Origin: an uncultured Desulfovibrio sp.
GTDB taxonomy: Bacteria > Desulfobacterota > Desulfovibrionia > Desulfovibrionales > Desulfovibrionaceae
Length of the DNA: 64,000 bases
Direction of reading: 5' to 3'
Assembly (NCBI GenBank): GCA_944327285.1
Contig: CALVHG010000001.1
Location: 40,735-104,734 of the forward strand
Shown: piece by piece, positions 18,112-25,763 of the stretch
Layout of the letters: each line of letters starts with the position of its first letter
Numbering within the stretch: position 1 is the first letter of the stretch
Notes under the pieces: generated by a model
Told to the model about the DNA's origin: nothing
Seen by the model: only the letters and a program-made list of their open reading frames with translations
Database searches by the model: none
Translations under genes and position numbers: made by a program

Positions 18112-18431
18112 CGTTTTTCGCTCAGGGTTTCGATAGCCTGCCGAATTTGCCGCAATGCGGCGTCCAGTTCCACGAGAGTCCCCGTACTTCCTGTCCGCTT
18201 CACCATATCAAAATGATGCTTGAGCAGGCCCCCAAGCCGTCGCAGTTCCCGGATGGTCTGGTCGTCCGTTCTGGCGATGATGGGCCTGCCGCCGAAGAAC
18301 AGCCGCCGCATGTATTCGGAAACGGAGATTCCGGCTGTCTCGGCCTGCCGGGTCAGTTTTTTGTCTTCCTCGGCGGTGAGCCGGAGCGTCCGCCGTTTCT
18401 GAAATCTGATTGCCGCCTTGCTTTTTTCCAT
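18108..18431 (-). CDS. mobC: MobC-like relaxosome accessory protein
   Basis: A 107-aa protein with a ribbon-helix-helix start (RRTLRLTAEEDKKLTRQAETAGISVSEYMRRLFF) and the MobC C-terminal helix (ELRRLGGLLKHHFDMVKR). MobC proteins bind oriT and help the relaxase open the nic region. Its stop overlaps the relaxase start (ATGA, 18108-18111), and oriT lies immediately upstream, as in other MOBP modules. Confidence 0.88.
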   Translation of the reverse strand: MEKSKAAIRFQKRRTLRLTAEEDKKLTRQAETAGISVSEYMRRLFFGGRPIIARTDDQTIRELRRLGGLLKHHFDMVKRTGSTGTLVELDAALRQIRQAIETLSEKR

Positions 18432-18509
18432 CTGCCTTTCCTGCCTTTTTGAGAGCGTGAGAAGCGTAGCGCCGAACGCTCTGCGGGAGTCCAGAGGCGG
18501 AGCCTTTGG

Positions 18510-18546
18510 CAGGATGTTAGCTGTTGTCAGACAGCTACCATCCTGT
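18510..18546 (-). other. oriT of the IME, with nic site
   Basis: An imperfect inverted repeat (CAGGATGTTAGCTGT at 18510-18524 against the complement ending ACAGCTACCATCCTG at 18545; one mismatch) abuts CATCCTG|T at 18539-18546. This fits the YATCCTG|Y nic consensus of RP4-like MOBP systems. It sits 79 bp upstream of mobC, the normal place. The predicted nick is between 18545 and 18546 on the strand shown. Confidence 0.7.
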
Positions 18547-18879
18547 AAGGAAGAACCCCCAACGGTCTTTGGGACTGCCTTGCATTGTTTCAGGGGAAGG
18601 CATTACCCGCGCTGAGCTTCTGATTTTGACGCAAGTGTAGATGAAAAATTACCTTGAAGGCCAGAGAAAAAAGCTAAAAGACAGTATTGTTTTTCCTTGA
18701 ATACTGAGCTGGAAAAGAAAAACAGGCTGCTGATTTGGAGGTAAGAAAAAATATTTGTCCATACTTGTTTATTGTGTATTATAGTAAAATTTTACAGTAC
18801 ATCACTGTCCATGAAATTTTGTTGTAAATAAAGTCTTCACTATGGTAAGCGGGAAGAAACACGACAAGAGGTAATACGT
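18547..18879. other. Gene-free stretch between oriT and the accessory gene
   Basis: The first 70 bp belong to the oriT flank. The rest becomes strongly AT-rich (18640-18860), with homopurine runs and TATTATAGTAAAATTTTAC around 18776-18794. This probably contains the promoter of the gene at 18880, but no unambiguous -35/-10 pair could be assigned. Confidence 0.4.
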
Positions 18880-19218
18880 ATGGCAACAGCTCGACGATAT
18901 ACAATGGAACAGATAGAGGCCGCCCGGAAAAAACTCCGCAGCCTGCCGGTGAAAGAGGCGGGAAAAACGCGCGGGGAGGTCGCGGAATTTCTGGTCAACG
19001 ACATCAAAAAAGCTATGCGGCAGGGCTACACGCTACGGGACATACGGGATTTGCTGGCGGATGCAGGGCTATCGATTCCGCTTACCAAGCTGAAAGCTCT
19101 GTTTGACAAGGCTTCCGATGTGGAGCCGATAGAGGAATCGGATGCTGTCGAAGAAGACACACCCCCGCCCCATGACGGCAACAGCAGCGGGGAATGGGGA
19201 AGCACTGACGGGATATGA
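18880..19218 (+). CDS. Small helical accessory protein of the IME
   Basis: A 112-aa soluble protein. Residues 1-75 are basic and helical, with a helix-turn-helix-like block (GYTLRDIRDLLADAGLSIPLTKLKALF); the tail is acidic and Pro/Ser rich. AAGAGG lies 8-9 nt upstream. A degraded relative with a GFDLPELTEKLHDKDIEIRVPTL block is found at 30973-31272 in island B, also near a mobilization gene. The family therefore appears to belong to the mobilization modules of these IMEs. A DNA-binding or plasmid-partition-like role is inferred from sequence character only. Confidence 0.7.
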   Translation: MATARRYTMEQIEAARKKLRSLPVKEAGKTRGEVAEFLVNDIKKAMRQGYTLRDIRDLLADAGLSIPLTKLKALFDKASDVEPIEESDAVEEDTPPPHDGNSSGEWGSTDGI

Positions 19219-19299
19219 CACAAAAAGAAAGCGGCGCGGTCAGGATTCATGCCCTGGTCGCGCCGTCTTTTTGGGGATGGGTCGGATGGGTTGTTCATA

Positions 19300-19524
19300 T
19301 TATTTCCGTGCCTCGGTTTTTTCCTCCTGAACGGATTGCTGGGAAAGCTGCTCGACAAGGGCGGCAATGTCAGACGAACGCCATGCCGAAGTACGCGGCC
19401 CCAGTTTTATCGGTTTGGGAAAACGGCCTTCCTTGCAGCCTTGCCACCATGCGCTTTTGCTTATGGGGATCAGCTCAAGAACCTGCGGCAGACGCAGAAA
19501 GAAATCCTCAGTCAGTTTTTTCAT
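19300..19524 (-). CDS. alpA: AlpA-like excisionase/regulator
   Basis: A 74-aa MerR-like winged-helix protein of the AlpA family: FLRLPQVLELIPISKSAWWQGCKEGRFPKPIKLGPRTSAWRSSDI. It starts after AAGGAG. It lies 18 bp downstream of the integrase in the same direction, typical of P4-like elements, where AlpA activates or directs excision. Its broken homologue in island B (27374-27729) is about 75% identical over the shared core, which allowed the MITE insertion there to be mapped. Confidence 0.85.
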   Translation of the reverse strand: MKKLTEDFFLRLPQVLELIPISKSAWWQGCKEGRFPKPIKLGPRTSAWRSSDIAALVEQLSQQSVQEEKTEARK

Positions 19525-19542
19525 AGGGTGTCTCCTTATGTC

Positions 19543-20739
19543 TTATTCGAGGTCAACCTCCTGACGGGCTTTGGCTCTCAGACCGTCAAGATAGTCGGCC
19601 CAATTCTGAAGCATACGGCGGCGTTCGGACAGGTATTCAGCCCGGTTGTAAATCCCGCGTATTTGCTCCGTGGGTGCGTGGGCAAGCTGGCGCTCAATCC
19701 AGTCACGGTTATAGCCGAGTTCGTTGAGAAGAGTGGATGCCATAGCGCGAAAACCGTGCGGGCACATTTCATCCTTTTCAAAACCCATGCGGCGTATAGC
19801 TCTTTGCAGGGCGGTTCTTCCAAAAGGAATGGTCTCGGAACGGTAGCTGGGAAAGACGTACTGATTGCCGCCGGAATACGCCCGCAGTTTTTCCAGAACG
19901 GCCAGTGCCTGCCTGCTGAGAGGGACAAGATGGTCGCGCCGCATTTTCATACGTTCCGCCGGAATGCGCCAGATGTTGTCCTCAAAATCAAATTCTTGCC
20001 ATTCGGCGCAACGGATTTCCGTTGTCCGGCAAAAGGTAAGGGCCATAATCTGCAAGGCGCTCCTGACGACCAGGGATCCCTGATAGTTGTAGATGGCGTG
20101 CATCAGCCGTCCCACCTTCTCCGGTGTCGTCAGGGCGGGCCGGTGTTTTTTTACATGAGGCATGAGAGCGCCGCGCAAATCCGCCGCCGGGTCACGTTCC
20201 GCACGGCCGGTGGCAATGGCATAGCGCATGATGCAGGAACAGTGATTTTTGAGTGCGTGCGCCGTGCCTATGATGCCCCGCGCCTCGACTTTCCGCAGCA
20301 AGGCCAGAAGTTCGGGGGCGGTTATGGCATTAACAGGTTTGGAGCCAATGAACGGAAAAAGGTTTCGTTTCAGCCGCCGGTAGGTCGTGTCCGCATAGCC
20401 CGGCGACCATTTGGTCTTTTGGCGTTCAATCCATTCCATCGCCACCAGCTCAAAGGTGTTCTGTGCAAGTTGCTTGTCCAGCTTTCGTTGAGCGGACGGG
20501 TCGATACCGTTCTCAATGGCTTTTCTGGCGTCGGCGGCTTTTTCCCTTGCCTCTTTCAGGGAGGTTGCGGGATAGGTGCCGAGGGAAATCAGCTTTTCCT
20601 TGCCCTGAAAATGGTATTTCAGCCTCCAGCTTTTTGTGCCGCCCGGCGTGATGAGCAGGTACAGCCCTTTGGCATCAAAGAGTTTCTGTTGCTTTTCAGC
20701 CGGTTTGGCGGCGCGGATTGCGGTATCGGTCAACGACAT
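19543..20739 (-). CDS. int: P4-type tyrosine integrase of the IME
   Basis: A 398-aa protein. An N-terminal DUF4102 arm-binding domain (AIRAAKPAEKQQKLFDAKGLYL) is followed by the core-binding domain and catalytic domain. Active-site residues are present: Arg in FCRTTEIRCAEW, HGFRAMAST (H-x-x-R), LAHAPTEQIRGIYNRAEY (His and Tyr). The start at 20739 is preceded by AAAGGAGG; a longer reading to 20859 is not needed. The gene lies 164 bp from the right att core, as expected. The target is within icmD rather than a tRNA gene, which is unusual for this family. Confidence 0.9.
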   Translation of the reverse strand: MSLTDTAIRAAKPAEKQQKLFDAKGLYLLITPGGTKSWRLKYHFQGKEKLISLGTYPATSLKEAREKAADARKAIENGIDPSAQRKLDKQLAQNTFELVAMEWIERQKTKWSPGYADTTYRRLKRNLFPFIGSKPVNAITAPELLALLRKVEARGIIGTAHALKNHCSCIMRYAIATGRAERDPAADLRGALMPHVKKHRPALTTPEKVGRLMHAIYNYQGSLVVRSALQIMALTFCRTTEIRCAEWQEFDFEDNIWRIPAERMKMRRDHLVPLSRQALAVLEKLRAYSGGNQYVFPSYRSETIPFGRTALQRAIRRMGFEKDEMCPHGFRAMASTLLNELGYNRDWIERQLAHAPTEQIRGIYNRAEYLSERRRMLQNWADYLDGLRAKARQEVDLE

Positions 20740-20892
20740 GGGGTAGTCCTCCTTTGCAGGTTTGTTTACCCCCGGATATACCCCAAAAAATGGGGTATGT
20801 CCATGTGCCTTCTCAAATTTTGTTGGACGATAGCATGGTATTTTATCAAATAATAACAATATGTTTTGTACAAATTTGGATGATATTTGACA

Positions 20893-21138
20893 CTATGACG
20901 CTTTGTACATGTCCACGCAGCCCCAGACCCCCATAGCAAGACCGGTTGCGAATCCGGCAAGGGATATGCCCTTGGCAACACCCTTGGAGTTTTCAGCCAC
21001 ATTCTGCCCGATTTCTCCGAGCGGAACGGCAGCCTGAACAAGTTCGGGCGCAAGCAGCCAGACAGCGGCGATGCCGAGCCCTGCGGCTGTCCAGCGGCAT
21101 GACGAAATGAGTCCGGGATTCCCTACAACGCTCTTCAT
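20893..21138 (-). pseudogene. icmD: icmD (dotP) 5' fragment, truncated by IME insertion
   Basis: An 81-codon frame. It has a signal-like N-terminus (WTAAGLGIAAVWLLAPELVQA), then the first conserved helix (KGISLAGFATGLAMGVWGCV), and ends DMYKAS-stop, where the IME begins. After DMYKA the reading frame should continue into the 3' half at 13046-13213. The truncated product lacks the second membrane half and is unlikely to assemble. IcmD is a small inner-membrane Dot/Icm component, so the ICE channel is probably non-functional while the IME is integrated. Confidence 0.87.
20903..20913. repeat. Right att core of the IME (11-bp direct repeat)
   Basis: TTGTACATGTC, identical to 13203-13213. The adjoining 20740-20902 segment carries an ATACCCC/GGGGTAT inverted repeat (about 20777-20797), similar to a motif near the left end. 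It is a probable integrase arm-binding site. Confidence 0.85.
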
Positions 21139-21153
21139 GACTTCCTCCGAATG

Positions 21154-21660
21154 TCAGCCAAGGATTCTGGCGACATATGTTTGGACATCACCGCCTATCG
21201 TAGCTCCAAGGCCACGCAGGAAGGTGACGAGGTTGACGGCGAGAATGCCACCAAACAGGTGCACGATTCCCCTGCTGAAATTCATGGCCTGATTGGGCGT
21301 ATCGCGCATAAGACACAGCCCGCGCGCAATACCAATGACGCCGACCGTAGCAATGGCGTAGACGGCAAACTGGATGTAGACAGAACCGGGAGAGGACGGC
21401 GGGCTGTAGCTCAGGCTCTGTTCCGAGGACTGATTGAAGACAGTCATGGCCAGTGAATCCATGAGCGCCGGCAAGTTGAGCAGCAAAACAGCGCAAACGA
21501 ACGTCCAGACAGCCGACGAGCGATTGAAGCGATGTTTGCCGCTTATCGCCAGCACACAGGCTGTCAGGGCAAAGCCCAGTCCCGCCAGGTACGACAGTCG
21601 AATGATTACAGGCCACCATTGCTGCAAATGGGGAATGACATTGGCAACATAGTTGTCCAT
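21154..21660 (-). CDS. dotE: DotE/IcmC-like inner-membrane protein (IncI TraP-region type)
   Basis: A 168-aa protein with four hydrophobic segments (about residues 16-38, 49-66, 94-115 and 132-152), matching DotE/IcmC topology and size (194 aa). Conserved features include the FNRSSAVWTF loop and the C-terminal HLFGGILAVNL helix. The ATG at 21660 overlaps the end of dotG; a GTG at 21681 is also possible. It precedes icmD in transcription order, as in Legionella. Confidence 0.82.
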   Translation of the reverse strand: MDNYVANVIPHLQQWWPVIIRLSYLAGLGFALTACVLAISGKHRFNRSSAVWTFVCAVLLLNLPALMDSLAMTVFNQSSEQSLSYSPPSSPGSVYIQFAVYAIATVGVIGIARGLCLMRDTPNQAMNFSRGIVHLFGGILAVNLVTFLRGLGATIGGDVQTYVARILG

Positions 21661-21664
21661 CGCA

Positions 21665-22777
21665 TCACCTGCCCTTGACACTCACGATGAGGATACCAAC
21701 AGGCGTTCCGCTCTCAAGGCGGACAGTCGGCGGACGATCAAAGCCCCTTTCAAAGATTTTTCCGGCTTTTTCCCCAACCTTCCCGGCAGCTATCCATGCC
21801 TGATCGCCCACGCTGTAGGTATTCCAGACCATCTGATCGCTGGTTTCGCCGTTGTAGCCGTAGATCGTACTCTGGGAGCCGCTGTAGCGCTTGGCCGTTC
21901 CCAGCCCCTCAAGAAACGCCGATGCAATGAGTCCGCCCCAGCGACTGAAAAAGTGGGTATCAACCGAACTGGCCACCGACGCTTCGGACGTGCCGGGGTC
22001 AACCGCATAGGCTTCTATCTGGACGGGATCTCCGTCAGAAGGAATGATTCTGTTGAACGCCAGTACGAGGCGTTCATCATGGCGCTGAAACGTGCCCATG
22101 ATACGGGCATTGCGGTATTTGCCGGAGGTAATGGTTGCCAGTACGGCAGACGGCACATCGGAATTCACGCTGATGTCGATGATGCCGTACAGCAAATCTC
22201 CGGCCCGGATTGCCACCGGAGCAACGGGGGACTTTTCCGGGGTGGCCAGCGTCCGTCCTTCATCGGACACAGAATTTTTCTCTGCTTCCTTTGAAAAATC
22301 CCGCTGATAAACGATTTGTCCCTGTCCTGTCGAAGCTGCGGCCAGCCGGGCATCCAGCGTCGCCAAATCTTCCTGCATACGCTTGAGCATGGCGTTATCC
22401 GTGCGCGGGGGCTGGACAGGCGCGACGCGCACAGGAGCAACAGGGGGCGTGGCAGGAGGCGTTTCCGCCTTCTTCACGACCACGGGTTTTCTGTCTCCCA
22501 CAGGCGTCGGGACAAAACTTTCCCCGCTCCTGAGCGCCTCGCTGGCCTGACGCTGATCATGTTCCCGGAGCTTCTGATTGTACTCCTCGGAACCAATCCC
22601 CCCGGCCTGCCCGCTGACACGATCCGATTTTGCAGGAGACATGCGGGCTGAGCTGGACGGTTCTTCCGCAGCAAAGAACAGGGAAAAGGCAAGGACAAGG
22701 ACGGAAAGCCCTATCACTATGCCAAGAGCCAGAACCACGAGGCGTCTTTTCTTTTCCAGACTTGTCATGTCGCTCAT
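21665..22777 (-). CDS. dotG: DotG/IcmE-like channel protein (VirB10-like, IncI TraO type)
   Basis: A 370-aa protein: short cytoplasmic tail, one membrane helix (residues 13-35), a Pro/Ala-rich periplasmic linker (about 40-150), and a VirB10/TrbI-like C-terminal domain (AGDLLYGIIDISVNSDVPSAV, ... IIPSDGDPVQIEAYAVD). It lacks the long pentapeptide-type repeats of Legionella DotG (1048 aa) and so resembles the shorter conjugation version. It spans the envelope and forms the channel core with DotH. Confidence 0.9.
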   Translation of the reverse strand: MSDMTSLEKKRRLVVLALGIVIGLSVLVLAFSLFFAAEEPSSSARMSPAKSDRVSGQAGGIGSEEYNQKLREHDQRQASEALRSGESFVPTPVGDRKPVVVKKAETPPATPPVAPVRVAPVQPPRTDNAMLKRMQEDLATLDARLAAASTGQGQIVYQRDFSKEAEKNSVSDEGRTLATPEKSPVAPVAIRAGDLLYGIIDISVNSDVPSAVLATITSGKYRNARIMGTFQRHDERLVLAFNRIIPSDGDPVQIEAYAVDPGTSEASVASSVDTHFFSRWGGLIASAFLEGLGTAKRYSGSQSTIYGYNGETSDQMVWNTYSVGDQAWIAAGKVGEKAGKIFERGFDRPPTVRLESGTPVGILIVSVKGR

Positions 22778-22787
22778 GGCACAATCC

Positions 22788-23771
22788 CTATCTGCCTTCC
22801 TTCAGGATGAAGGTTTGCATGGAACCTTCATGCGAGGTCATAATCCGTGCGGTCACGGGCAGCTCATAACATTTCGTTGCCCCGGCTCCATTGACGACGG
22901 CAGTCCATGACGGCCACATCAACGTCTGCGTCGTTCTGGCATAATGTCTGTCGCCATACTTCCAGACCTGTAACGATTCCCGGGGCGGCTCCACACGAAG
23001 GCGAACGGCTCCTTCCGGCGGAACCCGATCCAGAAAGGCCAGCATGACGCTGTCTGCCGTGTCCCTGACTTCCCTGATCAACGGCACGGCGGCTCTGGGG
23101 CCATGATGGGCTATCTGGAAAAGCACCAGAGCATCCGCCTTGCGTTCCGGGGAACGGACGGAATCAGACTCAAGGCGCACAACAAGCGGCACATCCCGTT
23201 TTTCCAGCGTAACCACGAGCGTGGATGTCGCATGTCCCTGCAAAGGCATGACATTCAGAAGATTTCCCTCCGGCAATTCAGGACGCAGTACCTGAAAAAA
23301 TGTGGGGCCGCCGTTGGTAACGGATGTGATGGGCCACGGCTGGCCTGTCGCATCGTGAAAAACCAGCGAGGTAGCGACATTGGCCGTCGTCAATACCGGC
23401 ACAGGAACCCGCCCCGGCTCCAGAGATACGCGCACAGAGCGTGTTCTCAGGCTGGGCGGCACTGGCAGCAATGCGCGCTCCCGCTGATCCGAGCGTTCCC
23501 GATATTGCTGAATATGCTGCTCATCCAGCGGCATCATCTGGCGCAGACTTTCCTCAAACAGTGCCTGCGCATCCTGTTTGGGGGCTGGAGCAGCTTTCCC
23601 GGCTGCAGGCTGCTGATCCTGCTGCGTCGTTATCGGAGCCGCTGGCCGAACAGAAGATTCGGCCTCTTGCGAAGACGACGTTTGAACCGCCGGGGCGATT
23701 CCCTCCGACATCATCAGCAGCACCACAGAAAGAACCAGTGCAATAACCCCTTTCACAACAGCTCCTTTCAT
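22788..23771 (-). CDS. dotH: DotH/IcmK-like outer-membrane core protein (IncI TraN type)
   Basis: A 327-aa protein with an N-terminal signal sequence (VVKGVIALVLSVVLLMMSEG), a Gln/Ala/Pro-rich linker, and the DotH secretin-like C-terminal domain (TSLVFHDATGQPWPITSVTNG, ... LNVMPLQGHATSTLVVTL). The length is close to Legionella DotH (361 aa). The ATG at 23771 overlaps the stop of the upstream gene (ATGA). DotC, DotD and DotH form the outer-membrane ring. Confidence 0.9.
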   Translation of the reverse strand: MKGAVVKGVIALVLSVVLLMMSEGIAPAVQTSSSQEAESSVRPAAPITTQQDQQPAAGKAAPAPKQDAQALFEESLRQMMPLDEQHIQQYRERSDQRERALLPVPPSLRTRSVRVSLEPGRVPVPVLTTANVATSLVFHDATGQPWPITSVTNGGPTFFQVLRPELPEGNLLNVMPLQGHATSTLVVTLEKRDVPLVVRLESDSVRSPERKADALVLFQIAHHGPRAAVPLIREVRDTADSVMLAFLDRVPPEGAVRLRVEPPRESLQVWKYGDRHYARTTQTLMWPSWTAVVNGAGATKCYELPVTARIMTSHEGSMQTFILKEGR

Positions 23772-24874
23772 GCGCACGCGGTTACGGTTGCGAAAGACGC
23801 GACACTCTTCTCACAGGGAACAGGCTCTACGCCGTCAGACTGCCTTACAGGCGTTTTGCGCAGGGAGGTCAGATAGCGATCTTCCTGAGCTTGCCTCTTT
23901 CTCTCCCGCAGAAAGGCCATGATGTTCCTGCCTGCTGTCTCAGGGACATCCGCAGCCGATGGCGCACAACGCAGCGAATGCAGGTGCATCCAGATGCCGA
24001 AAGCCATTGCTTCATTGTCGGGAGCATCGAATTTCGCGGCAAAGGCCCGGAACAAAGGGCGGAGTCTTTCTTTCTCCCGGCATTGCCGCGACAGCTCCAG
24101 TTGTTCCCGCTCTTCTTTCTGCCGCATGAATTGCCGCACACGGGGATCAGGCGCGGGAACACATGGCGACACGGGCAGAGACGAGTCCAGCCAGCGCTGT
24201 CCGCGCAGCCAGTTAGCCATTTGCGGGATAAAGCGGCCCTGTTCCTTCTGCCAGCTCTCCGATGCGCTGGAGCGGGCAATGGCTGACAGCAGCTCCTGCA
24301 ACGACGGAAGCTGCCCGCTGCGCAGAAGTTTGAACCATGCCATCCGGGCAAAGCCCTTGGCTTCCTTTCGGGGATAGCTCTCCCAGGCTGTTTCAAAATC
24401 CAGCTCAGCAGAACCCACGCCCCCCGCCGAAGGCGCAGAAGATGACAGAGCGTCTTTTCTTTCCGACTTCATGGGGGGAAGGGGGGTATTTTCTTCTTGT
24501 TGTTTGCTAAGATTATTTATGTGGCCAGATTCTGGCTGTCTGGAGTCAGATTTTGGCTGATCTCCGGCAGGAGCTGCCCTCTTGCGCAACGCTTCCGGCT
24601 GAAGAATGTAGTAGACCGAGGAACGGTAGTTTTCATGGCGAACCTCAATCAGCCTTTCCCGTACCAGCTCCGCGAGGTAGTTCTTGATGCTGCTGACGCT
24701 GCACGCGAGCCTTGTAGCCAGCGTCTTTTGCGAGGGCCAGCAGTGATCCTTGTCCGAAGCGTAATTGCACAGCAGCGCGTACATGACCTTTGCTCCTAAT
24801 GAGAGGGGCATCTCCAGGATGAATTGCGGTAAAATAGGGCCAAAAATATTTCCTTTGGGGGCGAACGTCTTCAT
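23768..24874 (-). CDS. Winged-helix protein at the head of the transfer operon
   Basis: A 368-aa protein. Residues 1-90 carry a helix-turn-helix domain of the HTH_36/RepA-like type (LGAKVMYALLCNYASDKDHCWPSQKTLATRL, ... SSIKNYLAELVRERLIEV). The middle is low complexity. The C-terminal half has a DnaT/DnaD-like helical segment (ETAWESYPRKEAKGFARMAWFKLLRSG and FIPQMANWLRGQRW). Proteins of this layout act in plasmid or ICE replication initiation or helicase loading. It is the first gene of the visible dot operon and overlaps dotH. A replication or regulatory role is inferred from the domains. Confidence 0.65.
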   Translation of the reverse strand: MKTFAPKGNIFGPILPQFILEMPLSLGAKVMYALLCNYASDKDHCWPSQKTLATRLACSVSSIKNYLAELVRERLIEVRHENYRSSVYYILQPEALRKRAAPAGDQPKSDSRQPESGHINNLSKQQEENTPLPPMKSERKDALSSSAPSAGGVGSAELDFETAWESYPRKEAKGFARMAWFKLLRSGQLPSLQELLSAIARSSASESWQKEQGRFIPQMANWLRGQRWLDSSLPVSPCVPAPDPRVRQFMRQKEEREQLELSRQCREKERLRPLFRAFAAKFDAPDNEAMAFGIWMHLHSLRCAPSAADVPETAGRNIMAFLRERKRQAQEDRYLTSLRKTPVRQSDGVEPVPCEKSVASFATVTACA

Positions 24875-25476
24875 GCTTGCGTCTCCCAGTCCCCAAAAGA
24901 CGACAGAGCAGACTCACATCTTGACAATATGAGGCCTTTCGGCTAACGTCCTTTCAATCGTTCGTTTGAAAAGCGTTACTGCTTTGGAAGCCGTTGAGTT
25001 GCCGCTCAACGGCTTTCTTTTTTGGGGGCTTTGTCTGCCTCAAACTTGTTGAGGTTGCTCAAGAGCGGCTGGCTCATCAGGCCGTGACCACCACGTCACG
25101 ACGACATTCCGCCCGGCTCTGGCGAAAGACGGCACAAAAGTGCCTCTCAGAGCATGGGAATGTTTCGCTGCCTTTTCCGCGTTACGGGCGCAAAAAAGCC
25201 CCTACCTGCCAAAGACAGGGGGGCTGACGACAAAGGCTGCGAAGGCCGGAGAGCGCAGAAAAGCCTGCCGCGCATTGCTGGCGACATCGCTTTTCCGAGA
25301 CGCAATAAGGGGAACAGACTCAAATGCGGAGCGGGCAGAACCTTGCCCGGAAACGAGCCTGAAGGAAGGGTTACAAAAAAGGGTTACAATCGCATATGCT
25401 TTCGGGTGCATTTATATGCCCTCATATGCAGTTGTAACTTGCTGAAATCTAAGACGGGCAGGCGCATGACGGCGTC
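24875..25476. other. Gene-poor right end of the ICE
   Basis: No convincing protein gene was found. The stretch holds the upstream region of the dot operon, a plus-strand TTGACA (24921-24926) with TAACGT 17 nt later, and a terminator at 24988-25024. About 450 bp of sequence with only short shadow frames then leads to the tRNA-Glu-like fragment at 25477. It probably contains the ICE attachment arm. Confidence 0.5.
24988..25024 (+). terminator. Rho-independent terminator
   Basis: AAGCCGTTGAG (24988-24998) pairs with CTCAACGGCTT (25005-25015) around a 6-nt loop and is followed by a T-rich run to 25024. No gene precedes it on the plus strand; it would end an RNA from the possible promoter at 24921, or it acts on the reverse strand. 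Confidence 0.7.
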
Positions 25477-25520
25477 CTTTCACGCCGTCGACAGGGGTTC
25501 AAATCCCCTTGGGGACGCCA
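25477..25520 (+). pseudogene. 3' half of tRNA-Glu (UUC), att duplicate
   Basis: 44 nt read exactly as positions 32-76 of tRNA-Glu: anticodon loop CTTTCAC (anticodon TTC), 3' anticodon stem GCCGT, variable loop CGAC, T-arm AGGGG-TTCAAAT-CCCCT, acceptor strand TGGGGAC, discriminator G, CCA. The 5' half is absent: the preceding bases do not fold as a D-arm or supply a GTCCCCA acceptor strand. It is therefore a duplicated attachment segment, not a functional tRNA. The intact gene is expected left of the window. Confidence 0.85.
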
Positions 25521-25522
25521 AA
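25503..25522. repeat. Left 20-bp att repeat of island B
   Basis: ATCCCCTTGGGGACGCCAAA, the end of the T-arm through CCA of tRNA-Glu plus two bases. It is identical to 44167-44186. The integrase gene lies 242 bp inside, the standard layout for P4-type islands. Confidence 0.88.
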
Positions 25523-25763
25523 ATAAGGTACAATGAAGGATATCGATGTGCAAAACACATTGGTATTCTTTCTTTTTTTGTGTCAACAGGGTTTCCCGTC
25601 GTCCACGTTTGTCCGGTTGCATCCAATTCTTGCAGGGGTATATCCGAGGGTAGATCCATGCTATGCAAAAGCGTGATACCCTCACGGATAACAAGGCTGT
25701 ATTGCTGTATTTTTTGTCCTGAGAGGTATCGAAACATCCAGCATAAGCCAGGGAGAGTACCCC

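Larger units (their letters stand above)
13203..20902. mobile_element. 7.7-kb integrative mobilizable element (IME) inserted in icmD
   Basis: The 11-bp TTGTACATGTC is present at both ends (13203-13213 and 20903-20913), exactly 7700 bp apart, and both lie in the DMYKA codons of icmD. Inside are an integrase next to the right end, an AlpA-like regulator, a MOBP relaxase with MobC and oriT, a small accessory protein and an MmeI-like restriction-modification enzyme. It has no transfer channel of its own, so it is an IME dependent on a helper. Similar TACCCC/ATGGG motifs near both ends (about 13277-13306 and 20767-20796) are likely integrase arm sites. Confidence 0.85.
1..25520. mobile_element. 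Right part of a Dot/Icm-type integrative conjugative element (region A)
   Basis: A nearly continuous set of minus-strand genes encodes a type IVB (Dot/Icm, IncI-like) conjugation machine, in the Legionella-like order dotH, dotG, dotE, icmD, dotI, then dotO. The element continues left of the window, because topB is cut at base 1. The right end is placed at a 44-nt copy of the 3' half of tRNA-Glu (25477-25520), which directly precedes the integrase of the next island. Coupling proteins (DotL/DotM), the element's own relaxase and its own integrase are not in the window and are expected to the left. The element is itself interrupted by an IME at 13203-20902. The boundaries are inferred from gene content and the tRNA repeat. 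Confidence 0.75.

Noticed and set aside
25477-25520. A functional tRNA-Glu gene
   Set aside because: Only positions 32-76 are present; no D-arm or matching 5' acceptor strand lies upstream.
25480-25737. Minus-strand protein ending in PRGFEPLSTA
   Set aside because: This is the familiar antisense translation of a tRNA 3' end and att site, not a gene.
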